From Streptomyces sp. (lineage in GTDB: Bacteria; Actinomycetota; Actinomycetes; Streptomycetales; Streptomycetaceae): a stretch of 11,205 nucleotides of DNA. The stretch covers positions 1 to 11,205 of the forward strand of contig DOWQ01000735.1 of the NCBI GenBank assembly GCA_003519485.1, read 5' to 3'. Under the pieces are notes generated by a model, which saw only the letters and a program-made list of their open reading frames with translations, searched no databases and was not told the origin of the DNA. Of this stretch, positions 6,205 through 11,205 are shown piece by piece. A program made the position numbers and the translations under genes. Every line of letters starts with the position of its first letter. The first letter of the stretch is position 1.

Positions 6205-6399
6205 TCAGCGGACGCGGCAGCGGTGGGTACGGGCGGCGAGCTGGGCGGCGGCGCGGGTGCCGTAGTCGGCCGACCAGCCGCAGCGCTCGGAGGTGCATAC
6301 GGCCGCGTGCCGGGTCTGACCGCTGCGGCGGCTGCGGTGGGTGCCGATCTGCACAGGGCCGATCTGTTCGACGGAGTGGAAGAAGTCGCGGGCAGGCAT
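6205..6399 (-). CDS. Mobile element transfer protein (small Cys/His protein)
   Basis: A 64-residue protein matching the small family annotated as mobile element transfer protein in streptomycete elements. It has an N-terminal IGPVQIGTH beta segment, HAAVCTSERCGWSADY in the middle, and AAAQLAARTHRC near the end. C35, C40, H59 and C61 could form a small zinc site resembling degenerate zinc-ribbon proteins. The ATG at 6399 follows an AAAGGAC binding site located within the last codons of the preceding 50-residue gene. The frame continues far upstream, but that part overlaps other genes and is not coding. The role is inferred from conserved location in transfer/spread operons; no biochemical function is established to my knowledge. 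Confidence 0.82.
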   Translation of the reverse strand: MPARDFFHSVEQIGPVQIGTHRSRRSGQTRHAAVCTSERCGWSADYGTRAAAQLAARTHRCRVR

Positions 6400-6404
6400 C
6401 GCGG

Positions 6405-6557
6405 TCAGTCCTTTCGGTCGGTGGTGGCGTGGCGGGCCGCGTGGTCGCGCTCGTCGGCCTCTTCGTCCAGGAGGCGGGCGAGGGTGGGATGACCGGTGTC
6501 GGCCATCTCGCGGGCAGCGGCGCGCAGTTCGGTAGGGGTCGGTTCGCGTCCGGCCAT
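6405..6557 (-). CDS. 50-residue charged protein of the transfer operon
   Basis: A short gene with all signals in place: AAGGAG lies 8 bases before the ATG at 6557, and a TGA lies at 6405-6407. The stop of the DUF2637 gene lies 11 bases upstream and the next start codon 5 bases downstream. The product begins MAGREPTPTELRAAA and continues as a strongly acidic/basic helix with LARLLDEEADERDHA, ending TTDRKD. It is predicted soluble and helical with no Cys or membrane segment. I recognise no domain; proteins of this size and charge occur at this place in related elements. The complete fit between neighbours argues that it is real despite its length. Confidence 0.75.
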   Translation of the reverse strand: MAGREPTPTELRAAAREMADTGHPTLARLLDEEADERDHAARHATTDRKD

Positions 6558-6568
6558 GGCTTGCTCCT

Positions 6569-7273
6569 TCAGGTGAGTTGGGCGGCGATCTGGTCGGCCA
6601 GGGGCGCGGGGACGCCGAGGCGGGCGCGCAGGGTGTCGGTGTCGATGGCCCGGCCGGTCTGGGTGCGGTGCGTGTCGGCGACCTTCCGGGCGTGCTCGAC
6701 CAGGGCGGCCGGGACAACCGGAGTCGACGGAGCCGGAGTCGGGCTCGGGACGGGTTCCGGTGTCTCGACGGGCACGGGCTCAGAAGCGGGCTCGGGCTCG
6801 GGTGCCGAAAGGGCCGGCGGGGGTGTTGGCTCGATGACCGGGGCAGGCTGGGAGGGGGTCGGAACTTCGACCGGCTTGGTCTCGGTCTCCGGCTCGTCAG
6901 CTGTGGCCGGGCTGTGGGCGAGGAGGGTTCCGCCGAGGAAGGCGAGGGCGGGCCATCCGGCGACGAGGATGCGGAGCCAGTCCGGGACGTCGTTCAGGTC
7001 CAGGAGCTCGGCGGTGGCGACGTTCGCGCCGAGTGAGGCGGCGAGCGCGACGGTGAACCAGGTCCAAGCTGCCCGTACCGCTCCGCCGGACTGCCGAAGG
7101 AGTCGGAGCCGACGCCAGGCGGCGACGAGGAGCAGGTCGACGGAGATCGGGTAGGCCCAGGCTTTCCAGCCGTCCTGTCCGGCTGCGGCGGCGATGTCGT
7201 GGAGATGGGCGAAGGACAGGGCACCGGCGATCACGGCTTGCACGAGAACGGCGTCGAACCGAAGCGAGCGCAT
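6569..7273 (-). CDS. DUF2637 membrane protein (SpdB-like) with C-terminal soluble domain
   Basis: A 234-residue protein with four predicted membrane helices (about 8-30, 37-56, 71-91 and 99-121), including the YPISVDLLLVAAWRR segment typical of DUF2637 proteins from Streptomyces plasmids and AICEs. A Pro/Glu/Thr/Ser-rich linker (about 122-188) leads to a C-terminal helical domain of about 45 residues (VPAALVEHARKV to the end) that resembles a small helix-turn-helix with the segment TLRARLGVPAPLADQIA. DUF2637 proteins are associated with SpdB-type spread functions and probably cooperate with TraB at the membrane. The ATG at 7273 follows AAGGAGA 8-9 bases upstream. It sits directly after traB, separated by 81 bases that hold a hairpin. 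Confidence 0.87.
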   Translation of the reverse strand: MRSLRFDAVLVQAVIAGALSFAHLHDIAAAAGQDGWKAWAYPISVDLLLVAAWRRLRLLRQSGGAVRAAWTWFTVALAASLGANVATAELLDLNDVPDWLRILVAGWPALAFLGGTLLAHSPATADEPETETKPVEVPTPSQPAPVIEPTPPPALSAPEPEPASEPVPVETPEPVPSPTPAPSTPVVPAALVEHARKVADTHRTQTGRAIDTDTLRARLGVPAPLADQIAAQLT

Positions 7274-7318
7274 CGCGGGGTCTCCTTCCGGTTTCGGGCA
7301 TGGGGCGGGTAGGGAGAT

Positions 7319-7337
7319 GGCGCGAAGCGGTCGCGCC
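7319..7337 (-). other. Perfect 7-bp hairpin between traB and the DUF2637 gene
   Basis: GGCGCGA (7319-7325) pairs with TCGCGCC (7331-7337) around a 5-base loop, 17 bases after the traB stop and 45 bases before the next start. In this position it may attenuate transcription, protect the upstream message or mark a processing site. Read-through must occur if the spread genes share the upstream promoter. It is not a classic terminator because no U-run follows. Confidence 0.4.
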
Positions 7338-7354
7338 GACCGGTGGAGTGGAGG

Positions 7355-8710
7355 TCAGGCTGCTTCTACGACCGGATCGACGGCCGGGGCTGCCTTGAGC
7401 GGGGCCGGGCCGAGGGCCGGGCGGAAGGCGGCCAGCTCGGGAATGTCCGGGGTGAGGTCGGCGTGGTGGTTGCAGAGGTTCACCGCTTGCCGCAACGTCG
7501 TGAACGGGGTGCGGGTGCGGACCCAACCACCGGTGGAGTCACCGGCGATCGCGGTGCCCGGTCGCTCGGTGGGAATCTGCACGGTGGCCAGCACGGCATC
7601 CGGGGAGATGTCCGCGAAGGCCATGTTCGCCGAGGCTTCGTCGTTGACTCGGTGGGCGACCCGGCCGGTCAGCTGAGCGCGGAGCATGGTGATGGACTTG
7701 CCCAGCTCCGAGCCGAACCGTTGCCCGCAGATCTCGACATAGATGCCGGCCGCGCGGCCGAGCTGGACCAGGCGGGCGAGGGCGGTGATGATTCGGTCCC
7801 GGCGCTTCTCCTCCTCCTTCGTCGCGAAGAGAGCCAGTTCCGCCACTTCGTCGACGAGCAGCACGACGGGCGTCGGCCGCAGCTCATCGGGGAGGCCCCA
7901 GATATCGGCGGTGATCTCCCCGTCCGGAACGTCGGCGCTGATGCGCTGTTCGCGGCGGATGATCCGGTAGGTCTCCGTCATGCGCTCTACGAGAGCTTCC
8001 AGCAGGCCCAGGGCGTCATCCGGGTTATCGGCGAGAGCAGAGAAGCGGCGCGCGAGTGGTCCCAGTTCCACCCCCTGTTTGCAGTCGATCCCCGCCAGGG
8101 CCACATCCTGCGAGGCCAGCTCGGCGACCAGGCGGCGCTGGTAAACCGACTTGCCCGACTGCGTAGCGCCGATGTTCAGCGCGTGCGGCACCTCCCGGTA
8201 GTCGCGGTAGCGGACCGAACCGTCCTCACACAGCGACACAGGTATCCGCAACGTGCCCGTGTCCGTCTTCCCGGGCATCTGGACCCGCTTGAGCACGTCG
8301 TATCCGGTCATCCGCAGCTCGACCACACCGGCCTTGATCTCCCGGGAGGTGACGCCCTGCATGGTGAAGGAGTGCCGCAGCCGGTCCGAGGACGCCGCGA
8401 AGTCGAAAGCGTCCTGGCCGGGCCGCATCTTGATCCGGAGGACCAGCCCGGTACGGGTGGGCTTCATCCGCAGAATGCGCGGCACTCGAGAGGCAGGAAC
8501 CTCGGAGCGGGTGGCTCGGGCCAGTGCGAGGCGGAGCCGGGACGGCGGTACGGTCAGCCCGCACGCTTCCATGACCGAGCCGTAGCGGAGCAGGACCCGG
8601 GCGGCGGCGACCAGGACACCGATGCTCAGCCAGTACCAGGCGGGGCGCTGCCACCGGAGCAGCAGCGCCAGCCCGGCTACGACCGTCGCGACGATCAGCA
8701 GCCACGTCAT
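7355..8710 (-). CDS. traB: TraB-type FtsK/SpoIIIE conjugal DNA translocase
   Basis: A 451-residue membrane-anchored motor protein. Two N-terminal hydrophobic helices (about 3-18 and 24-40) are followed by a linker domain and the P-loop ATPase: Walker A GATQSGKS (181-188), Walker B VVLLVDE (282-288), and the conserved ICGQRFGSE (327-335) and LTGRVAHRV (347-355) segments of FtsK/SpoIIIE proteins. TraB-type proteins alone move double-stranded plasmid DNA between mycelia by forming hexameric pores and recognising repeats at a clt locus. That distinguishes them from relaxase/type IV systems, and no relaxase is seen here. The C-terminus (about 415-451) is Pro/Ala-rich and lacks an obvious winged-helix gamma domain, so clt recognition may lie elsewhere. 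The ATG at 8710 lies one base after the stop of the upstream gene, indicating coupling. No clt-like repeat cluster was visible. Confidence 0.92.
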   Translation of the reverse strand: MTWLLIVATVVAGLALLLRWQRPAWYWLSIGVLVAAARVLLRYGSVMEACGLTVPPSRLRLALARATRSEVPASRVPRILRMKPTRTGLVLRIKMRPGQDAFDFAASSDRLRHSFTMQGVTSREIKAGVVELRMTGYDVLKRVQMPGKTDTGTLRIPVSLCEDGSVRYRDYREVPHALNIGATQSGKSVYQRRLVAELASQDVALAGIDCKQGVELGPLARRFSALADNPDDALGLLEALVERMTETYRIIRREQRISADVPDGEITADIWGLPDELRPTPVVLLVDEVAELALFATKEEEKRRDRIITALARLVQLGRAAGIYVEICGQRFGSELGKSITMLRAQLTGRVAHRVNDEASANMAFADISPDAVLATVQIPTERPGTAIAGDSTGGWVRTRTPFTTLRQAVNLCNHHADLTPDIPELAAFRPALGPAPLKAAPAVDPVVEAA

Positions 8711-8711
8711 G

Positions 8712-9068
8712 TCAGGCCGCCTTGCTCTTGGCGCCGGTGTCGGCGAGCGAGGTGACCGCGACCGCGCGGAAGCTGATGCCGTGGCGCTTCTGGCCGTTGA
8801 ACTCGTTCTCCCACGGGCGGGCGATCAGCTGGGTCAGCGCGACCGGGGTCCCCATGACGAGCTCGCCGGAGATGCCGGGCTCCGGCACGGTCACGGTGAG
8901 GACGTCGGCCGAGCCGTTGGCGGCGAACATCACGTCCACCGTCATCAGCGTGGCGCCGGTCTCGCGGTCGGTGGCGACTTCGCCGGTCTGGCGGTTGGTC
9001 ACCTTCGGCTGCGGGGGCTGGGCAATCATGACGGCGGCGGCGTTGGTGTCGACGGGAATCTGACGCAT
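8712..9068 (-). CDS. SCO3933-family protein, first gene of the transfer operon
   Basis: A 118-residue protein opening MRQIPVDT, which I recognise as the family annotated as SCO3933-family regulatory protein in Streptomyces elements. Features are QPPQPKVTNRQTGE (18-31) followed by an antiparallel beta pattern, a VPEPGISGEL turn (61-70), and ARPWENEFNGQKRHGISFRA (83-102), which looks like the aromatic core of an OB-fold or single-strand DNA-binding protein. The annotated regulatory role is by family name; the OB-fold reading is my inference. The ATG at 9068 is fixed by AGGAGA 6-7 bases upstream; the frame extends to 9191 but that part lies in the control region. The stop is one base from traB, so the two are coupled. 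The gene is divergent from the HTH regulator. Confidence 0.85.
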   Translation of the reverse strand: MRQIPVDTNAAAVMIAQPPQPKVTNRQTGEVATDRETGATLMTVDVMFAANGSADVLTVTVPEPGISGELVMGTPVALTQLIARPWENEFNGQKRHGISFRAVAVTSLADTGAKSKAA

Positions 9069-9229
9069 CGTGTGTCTCCTGATCTCGTGGATTGTGTGCG
9101 CCGATCTGTGCGGCACGATCAGGAAACAGCGCGAAGGGGTGGACGCATCACGGCCCGTATGGACGTTTAGGGACGTCTGAGGTACCGTCAAAACGTCCCA
9201 GCGTGTCCCAGTGGGAAGGATCCAGCGTC
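9069..9229. promoter_or_regulatory. Divergent control region of transfer operon and HTH regulator
   Basis: These 161 bases separate the leftward transfer operon from the rightward regulator gene. A leftward promoter may be TTGACG (9191-9186, minus strand) with TAAACG (9169-9164) at 16-base spacing. A rightward one may be TGGACG (9160-9165) with TACCGT (9183-9188) at 17-base spacing. Both are weak fits and overlap each other. They are embedded in a cluster of GGACGT boxes, so binding of one protein could silence both directions. The leftward leader would be about 90 bases, the rightward about 35. Confidence 0.5.
9161..9216. repeat. Cluster of GGACGT/ACGTCC boxes, likely operator
   Basis: GGACGTTT (9161-9168) has an exact inverted partner AAACGTCC (9191-9198). 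GGGACGT (9170-9176) has its partner ACGTCCC (9193-9199). A variant TGTCCCA (9204-9210) repeats the CGTCCCA half-site (9194-9200) ten bases on, and TCCCA-G-TGGGA (9206-9216) is a further small palindrome next to the regulator's ribosome binding site. Such arrays are typical of operators for dimeric HTH repressors. The adjacent HTH protein is the natural candidate binder, by inference. Confidence 0.55.
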
Positions 9230-9961
9230 ATGGCCAACGAACGTCTTCGGGCAGCCATTTCGGCGAAGGGGGAGACCGCCCAGTCGCTCGCGCAGCATGT
9301 CGAGGTGGACCCCAAGACCGTCGAACGGTGGATCACGCTCGACCGCACACCGCACCGTAGCCACCGCTGGAAGGCAGCCGACTTCCTCGGGGCTGATGAG
9401 GTCTACCTCTGGCCCACCGTGGAGAAGCAAGCGGAGACGGCCAGCACGTCCGAGCTGGTCACCTTCTACCCGAACCGCGGGGCCGTCCCGGCACACCTGT
9501 GGACCTCACTGATCGAGAAGTCCAAGAGCCAGGTGGACATCCTCGTGTACGCGGGACTGTTCCTCTTCGACAGTCACCCCGACCTCGCGGAGCAGCTGGC
9601 GACGAAGGCGAAGGCCGGTGCCCAGGTCCGCATCCTGCTCGGAGACCCGGAGTCGGACATGCTCAAGCAGCGCGGCGAAGAGGAAGGCATCGGCGACCAC
9701 CTCGCGGCGCGGGCTCAGCTCAGCAGGCACTACGCCACCCCGGCGACCAGCACGCCCGGCGTTGAGCTACGGCTGCACGACACGATCCTCTACAACTCGA
9801 TCTACCGGTTCGACGATGACGTGCTGGTGAACCCGCATGTACTCGGAGCCCCGGCAGGTCAGAACCCCGTACTGCACTTCCGGTATCTCCCCGGGGCGAG
9901 GACCTTCCGGCACTACATGGGCAGCTTCGACTACGCGTGGGACCGGGGAAGGCCGGCATAA
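9230..9961 (+). CDS. HTH transcriptional regulator with PLD-like (DUF5919-like) domain
   Basis: A 243-residue protein. Residues about 2-58 form a helix-turn-helix domain, with AQSLAQHVEVDPKTVERW (17-34) giving the turn and recognition helix, as in XRE-like regulators. From about 78 onward lies a domain I match to DUF5919-type, phospholipase-D-like folds: QVDILVYAGLFLFD (101-114), AGAQVRILLGDPESD (129-143), GVELRLHDTILYNS (177-190), then YRFDDDVLVNPHVLG (192-206) and a closing FRHYMGSFDYAWD. The HxK catalytic motif of PLD enzymes is not seen at the matching place, so the domain may sense a ligand rather than cleave. The ATG at 9230 follows GGAAGGA 9 bases upstream; the open frame before it is control region. 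It probably governs the divergent transfer operon, in the place held by KorSA-like repressors elsewhere. Confidence 0.82.
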   Translation: MANERLRAAISAKGETAQSLAQHVEVDPKTVERWITLDRTPHRSHRWKAADFLGADEVYLWPTVEKQAETASTSELVTFYPNRGAVPAHLWTSLIEKSKSQVDILVYAGLFLFDSHPDLAEQLATKAKAGAQVRILLGDPESDMLKQRGEEEGIGDHLAARAQLSRHYATPATSTPGVELRLHDTILYNSIYRFDDDVLVNPHVLGAPAGQNPVLHFRYLPGARTFRHYMGSFDYAWDRGRPA

Positions 9962-9992
9962 CGGTTCCGTCCCGTCGTGGCACGCTGGGGAC

Positions 9993-10463
9993 ATGGCTCG
10001 CGTGGACTACTTCAACGACCCCCAGGCCCCGAAGGCGAACAGCATCGTTCCGTCGGTGACGGCCGTCGCACTCAACGAGGCCGGAGAGGTCTTGCTCATC
10101 CACAAGACCGACAACGACCTCTGGGCACTGCCCGGCGGCGGCGTCGACGTCGGCGAGTCGGCCCCCGACGCGGCGGTCCGGGAGACCAAGGAAGAGACCG
10201 GGTACGACGTCGAGGTGACCGGACTGGTCGGCCTCTACACGAACCCCGGGCACGTGATGGCGTACGACGACGGCGAGGTCCGACAGCAGTTCTCCATCTG
10301 CTTCGCGGCGCGGATCACCGGCGGCGAGCGACGGACCAGCGGCGAGAGCAAGGAAGTCGCCTTCGTGGACCCGAGCAGGCTCGACAGCCTGAACATCCAC
10401 CCATCGATGCGGCTCCGGATCGACCACGGCCTGACGGATCGGGCAGAGCCCTACATCGGGTAG
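9993..10463 (+). CDS. Nudix hydrolase
   Basis: A 156-residue protein with a complete Nudix box at residues 49-71: G49, E55, R63-E64, E67-E68 and G70, matching GX5EX7REUXEEXGU (Thr stands at the U position). A preceding VTAVALNEAGEVLLIHK strand pair and WALPGGG are standard for the fold. Nudix enzymes hydrolyse nucleoside diphosphates linked to other groups, using divalent metal; the substrate cannot be told from sequence. The ATG at 9993 lies 31 bases after the regulator stop, with only a weak GGGGA close to it, so cotranscription with the regulator is likely. As I recall from the AICE literature, Nudix genes are recurrent beside the regulators of these elements, which supports element membership. 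It is convergent with the HD-domain gene, 12 bases apart. Confidence 0.92.
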   Translation: MARVDYFNDPQAPKANSIVPSVTAVALNEAGEVLLIHKTDNDLWALPGGGVDVGESAPDAAVRETKEETGYDVEVTGLVGLYTNPGHVMAYDDGEVRQQFSICFAARITGGERRTSGESKEVAFVDPSRLDSLNIHPSMRLRIDHGLTDRAEPYIG

Positions 10464-10490
10464 ACCTGCGGCAACTTACTCAACATGAGT
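10464..10490. other. Short convergent intergenic junction with small palindrome
   Basis: Only 12 bases separate the Nudix and HD-domain stop codons. ACTCA-ACA-TGAGT (10478-10490) forms a small 5-bp hairpin that overlaps the 3' end of the HD gene. It is too weak to be called a terminator with confidence, so the two transcripts may run into each other as antisense. Confidence 0.3.
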
Positions 10491-11036
10491 GGGCAGACGC
10501 TCGAGAGTGCGTTTCACGGCATCTCCGAGGTACGGCCGTGCCGCACTGATCGCGGTATGCACTTCACTGCCTGGCTCGTAGCGTGTGAGGATCTCATCGA
10601 CGCGCCGGTCGAAGTCGAGCCGCTGACCGGCCGGACCAGTGGTCATGTCGGCGTAGATCAGCGCGTCCAGCAACGCCGAGTCTTCACGCTCGTACGGTTC
10701 CAGCTCGGCGACCAGACCGCGTTGCTCAGCTTCGAAGACCGCGCCGGAGTGATGCGCCACCAGGCAGACGAGCCGACGAGGAGCATCGAGCGTTTCGAGG
10801 TGCCGAGCACCGTCGAGAGGGTGAAAGCCGGTCTTTCGAAGCTCCGGGGCGTAGCCGAGGTCATGAAGCCAGGCAGCAGCGACGAGCAGGCCCCTCTCAT
10901 CCTCTGGCACTGCTGCGGACGCTTCGCGGGCGCGCTCCGCGACAGCCTGCGTGTGCAGCCAGCGGTTACCGAGCGGGGGCAACAGCGACTCGGCGAGCTC
11001 GGCCGCTCCGCGAGGCGTGTCCAGAGATGAGGGCAT
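10476..11036 (-). CDS. HD-domain phosphohydrolase
   Basis: A 186-residue protein with the metal-dependent HD signature: H28 in RWLHTQAVAERA, H58-D59 in AAAWLHDLGY, the paired H95-H96 in CLVAHHSGA, and D130 in ALIYADMTT. This pattern is that of single-domain HD hydrolases that act on nucleotides or other phosphate esters; substrate is unknown. The start ATG at 11036 follows a TACCGT box six bases upstream, suggesting leaderless transcription. The gene runs convergent to the Nudix gene. It may be element cargo or the first flanking gene; attR was not found on either side. No truncation or missing metal ligand is evident. Confidence 0.87.
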   Translation of the reverse strand: MPSSLDTPRGAAELAESLLPPLGNRWLHTQAVAERAREASAAVPEDERGLLVAAAWLHDLGYAPELRKTGFHPLDGARHLETLDAPRRLVCLVAHHSGAVFEAEQRGLVAELEPYEREDSALLDALIYADMTTGPAGQRLDFDRRVDEILTRYEPGSEVHTAISAARPYLGDAVKRTLERLPTHVE

Positions 11037-11042
11037 GCGCTC

Positions 11043-11048
11043 ACGGTA
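11043..11048 (-). promoter_or_regulatory. Putative -10 box of a leaderless HD-domain transcript
   Basis: The minus strand reads TACCGT six bases before the ATG at 11036, a good TANNNT -10 match that would start the message at the start codon. No ribosome binding site is seen. A -35 is not clear; TGATGG about 18-19 bases upstream is the nearest candidate. Confidence 0.45.
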
Positions 11049-11100
11049 GCCGAGCAGAGCGCCCGACCATCAGGGTCGAGCAGTGGCCCGAGCGCGGTAA

Positions 11101-11205
11101 GACCTTCCCTACTTCATCAAGGCACCCGGCTGCGCTCCGCTTCGCCGGGCGCGCTTCCCGGCTCCGCCGCCCTCCGCGCTCAGGCCTCCGGCCCGCGCTG
11201 CGCCG
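11101..11205. other. Non-coding GC-rich hairpin-prone tract at window end
   Basis: The last 169 bases (11037-11205) contain no convincing gene. From 11125 the base composition becomes extremely GC-rich with repeated GCGCT, CTCCGC and CCGGC words. CCCGGC (11125-11130) pairs with GCCGGG (11144-11149), with GCG/CGC inside the loop, and further partial self-complementary pieces follow to 11205. It may be a terminator, a repeat shared with other intergenic regions, or part of a cis-acting transfer or single-strand origin site. The sequence alone does not decide. Confidence 0.35.

Larger units (their letters stand above)
2478..11205. mobile_element. pSAM2/SLP1-type integrative and conjugative element (AICE), right end outside window
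   Basis: The gene set and order match actinomycete integrative and conjugative elements: tRNA-abutting tyrosine integrase, excisionase, RepSA rolling-circle initiator, SpdD and other small spread proteins, DUF2637 protein, FtsK/SpoIIIE translocase and SCO3933-family protein, then a divergent regulator and a Nudix gene. The left boundary is placed in the 3' half of tRNA-Val, where attL should lie. I searched for a second copy of the tRNA 3' end up to 11205 and saw none, so the right boundary is unknown. The HD-domain gene may be cargo or already flank. Compared with relatives, the GntR-type repressor KorSA and the activator Pra are not visible; an HTH/PLD-like protein occupies the regulator position. 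Confidence 0.85.

Noticed and set aside
9092..9229. 46-residue N-terminal extension of the HTH regulator.
   Set aside because: It covers the operator-like repeats, has no similarity, and a good ribosome binding site supports the ATG at 9230.
2524..9229. Search for a clt locus as clustered copies of GACCCGGA-like octamers.
   Set aside because: Only isolated near-matches such as GACCCGGG near 8594 were noticed, with no cluster.
9100..11205. Search for attR as a second copy of the tRNA-Val 3' end.
   Set aside because: No match to the T arm and acceptor sequence was seen by eye in the right part of the window, so no attR was called.

Overview
The window is GC-rich actinobacterial DNA, almost certainly from a Streptomyces or a close relative. 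The signs are high G+C with strong third-position GC bias, GTG starts, purine-rich ribosome binding sites, and gene families typical of streptomycetes: an FmdB zinc ribbon with a Gly/Cys tail, a DUF4097 protein, RepSA, SpdD and an SCO3933-type protein. It shows a chromosome/mobile-element junction at a tRNA gene.

Positions 1-2448 are chromosome. Reading leftward on the minus strand there is a small FmdB-type zinc ribbon protein (48-266), a single-span membrane protein with a long coiled-coil domain (311-1804), and the C-terminal part of a DUF4097 repeat protein (1903 to about 2390) whose N-terminal portion is missing. A tRNA-Val gene with anticodon TAC and an encoded CCA end lies at 2449-2523 on the plus strand.

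From the 3' half of that tRNA onward the DNA is a pSAM2/SLP1-type actinomycete integrative and conjugative element (AICE). Its minus-strand cassette, in order of transcription, is: an SCO3933-family protein (8712-9068), a TraB/FtsK-SpoIIIE DNA translocase (7355-8710), a DUF2637 membrane spread protein (6569-7273), a 50-residue acidic protein (6405-6557), a mobile element transfer protein (6205-6399), a 64-residue two-span membrane protein (5995-6189) and an SpdD-like protein (5637-5972). A strong hairpin follows. Next comes a translationally coupled replication and integration block: a CxxC zinc-finger protein (5355-5543), RepSA-type rolling-circle initiator (3967-5358), excisionase (3755-3970) and tyrosine integrase (2625-3755), each overlapping the next by 1-4 bases.

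A control region of about 160 bp (9069-9229) with a cluster of GGACGT-type boxes separates this cassette from a divergent gene for an HTH regulator fused to a phospholipase-D-like (DUF5919-like) domain (9230-9961). That gene is followed by a Nudix hydrolase (9993-10463) and, convergent to it, an HD-domain phosphohydrolase (10476-11036). The last 169 bases hold no gene. They end in a very GC-rich, hairpin-prone tract. No second copy of the tRNA 3' end (attR) is visible, so the right end of the element lies outside the window.

Taken together: integrase and excisionase move the element in and out of tRNA-Val; RepSA replicates the excised circle; TraB moves double-stranded DNA between mycelia; the Spd-type membrane proteins support intramycelial spread; and the divergent HTH/PLD-like protein probably controls the transfer cassette. 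The Nudix and HD enzymes are accessory hydrolases whose link to element control is an inference.
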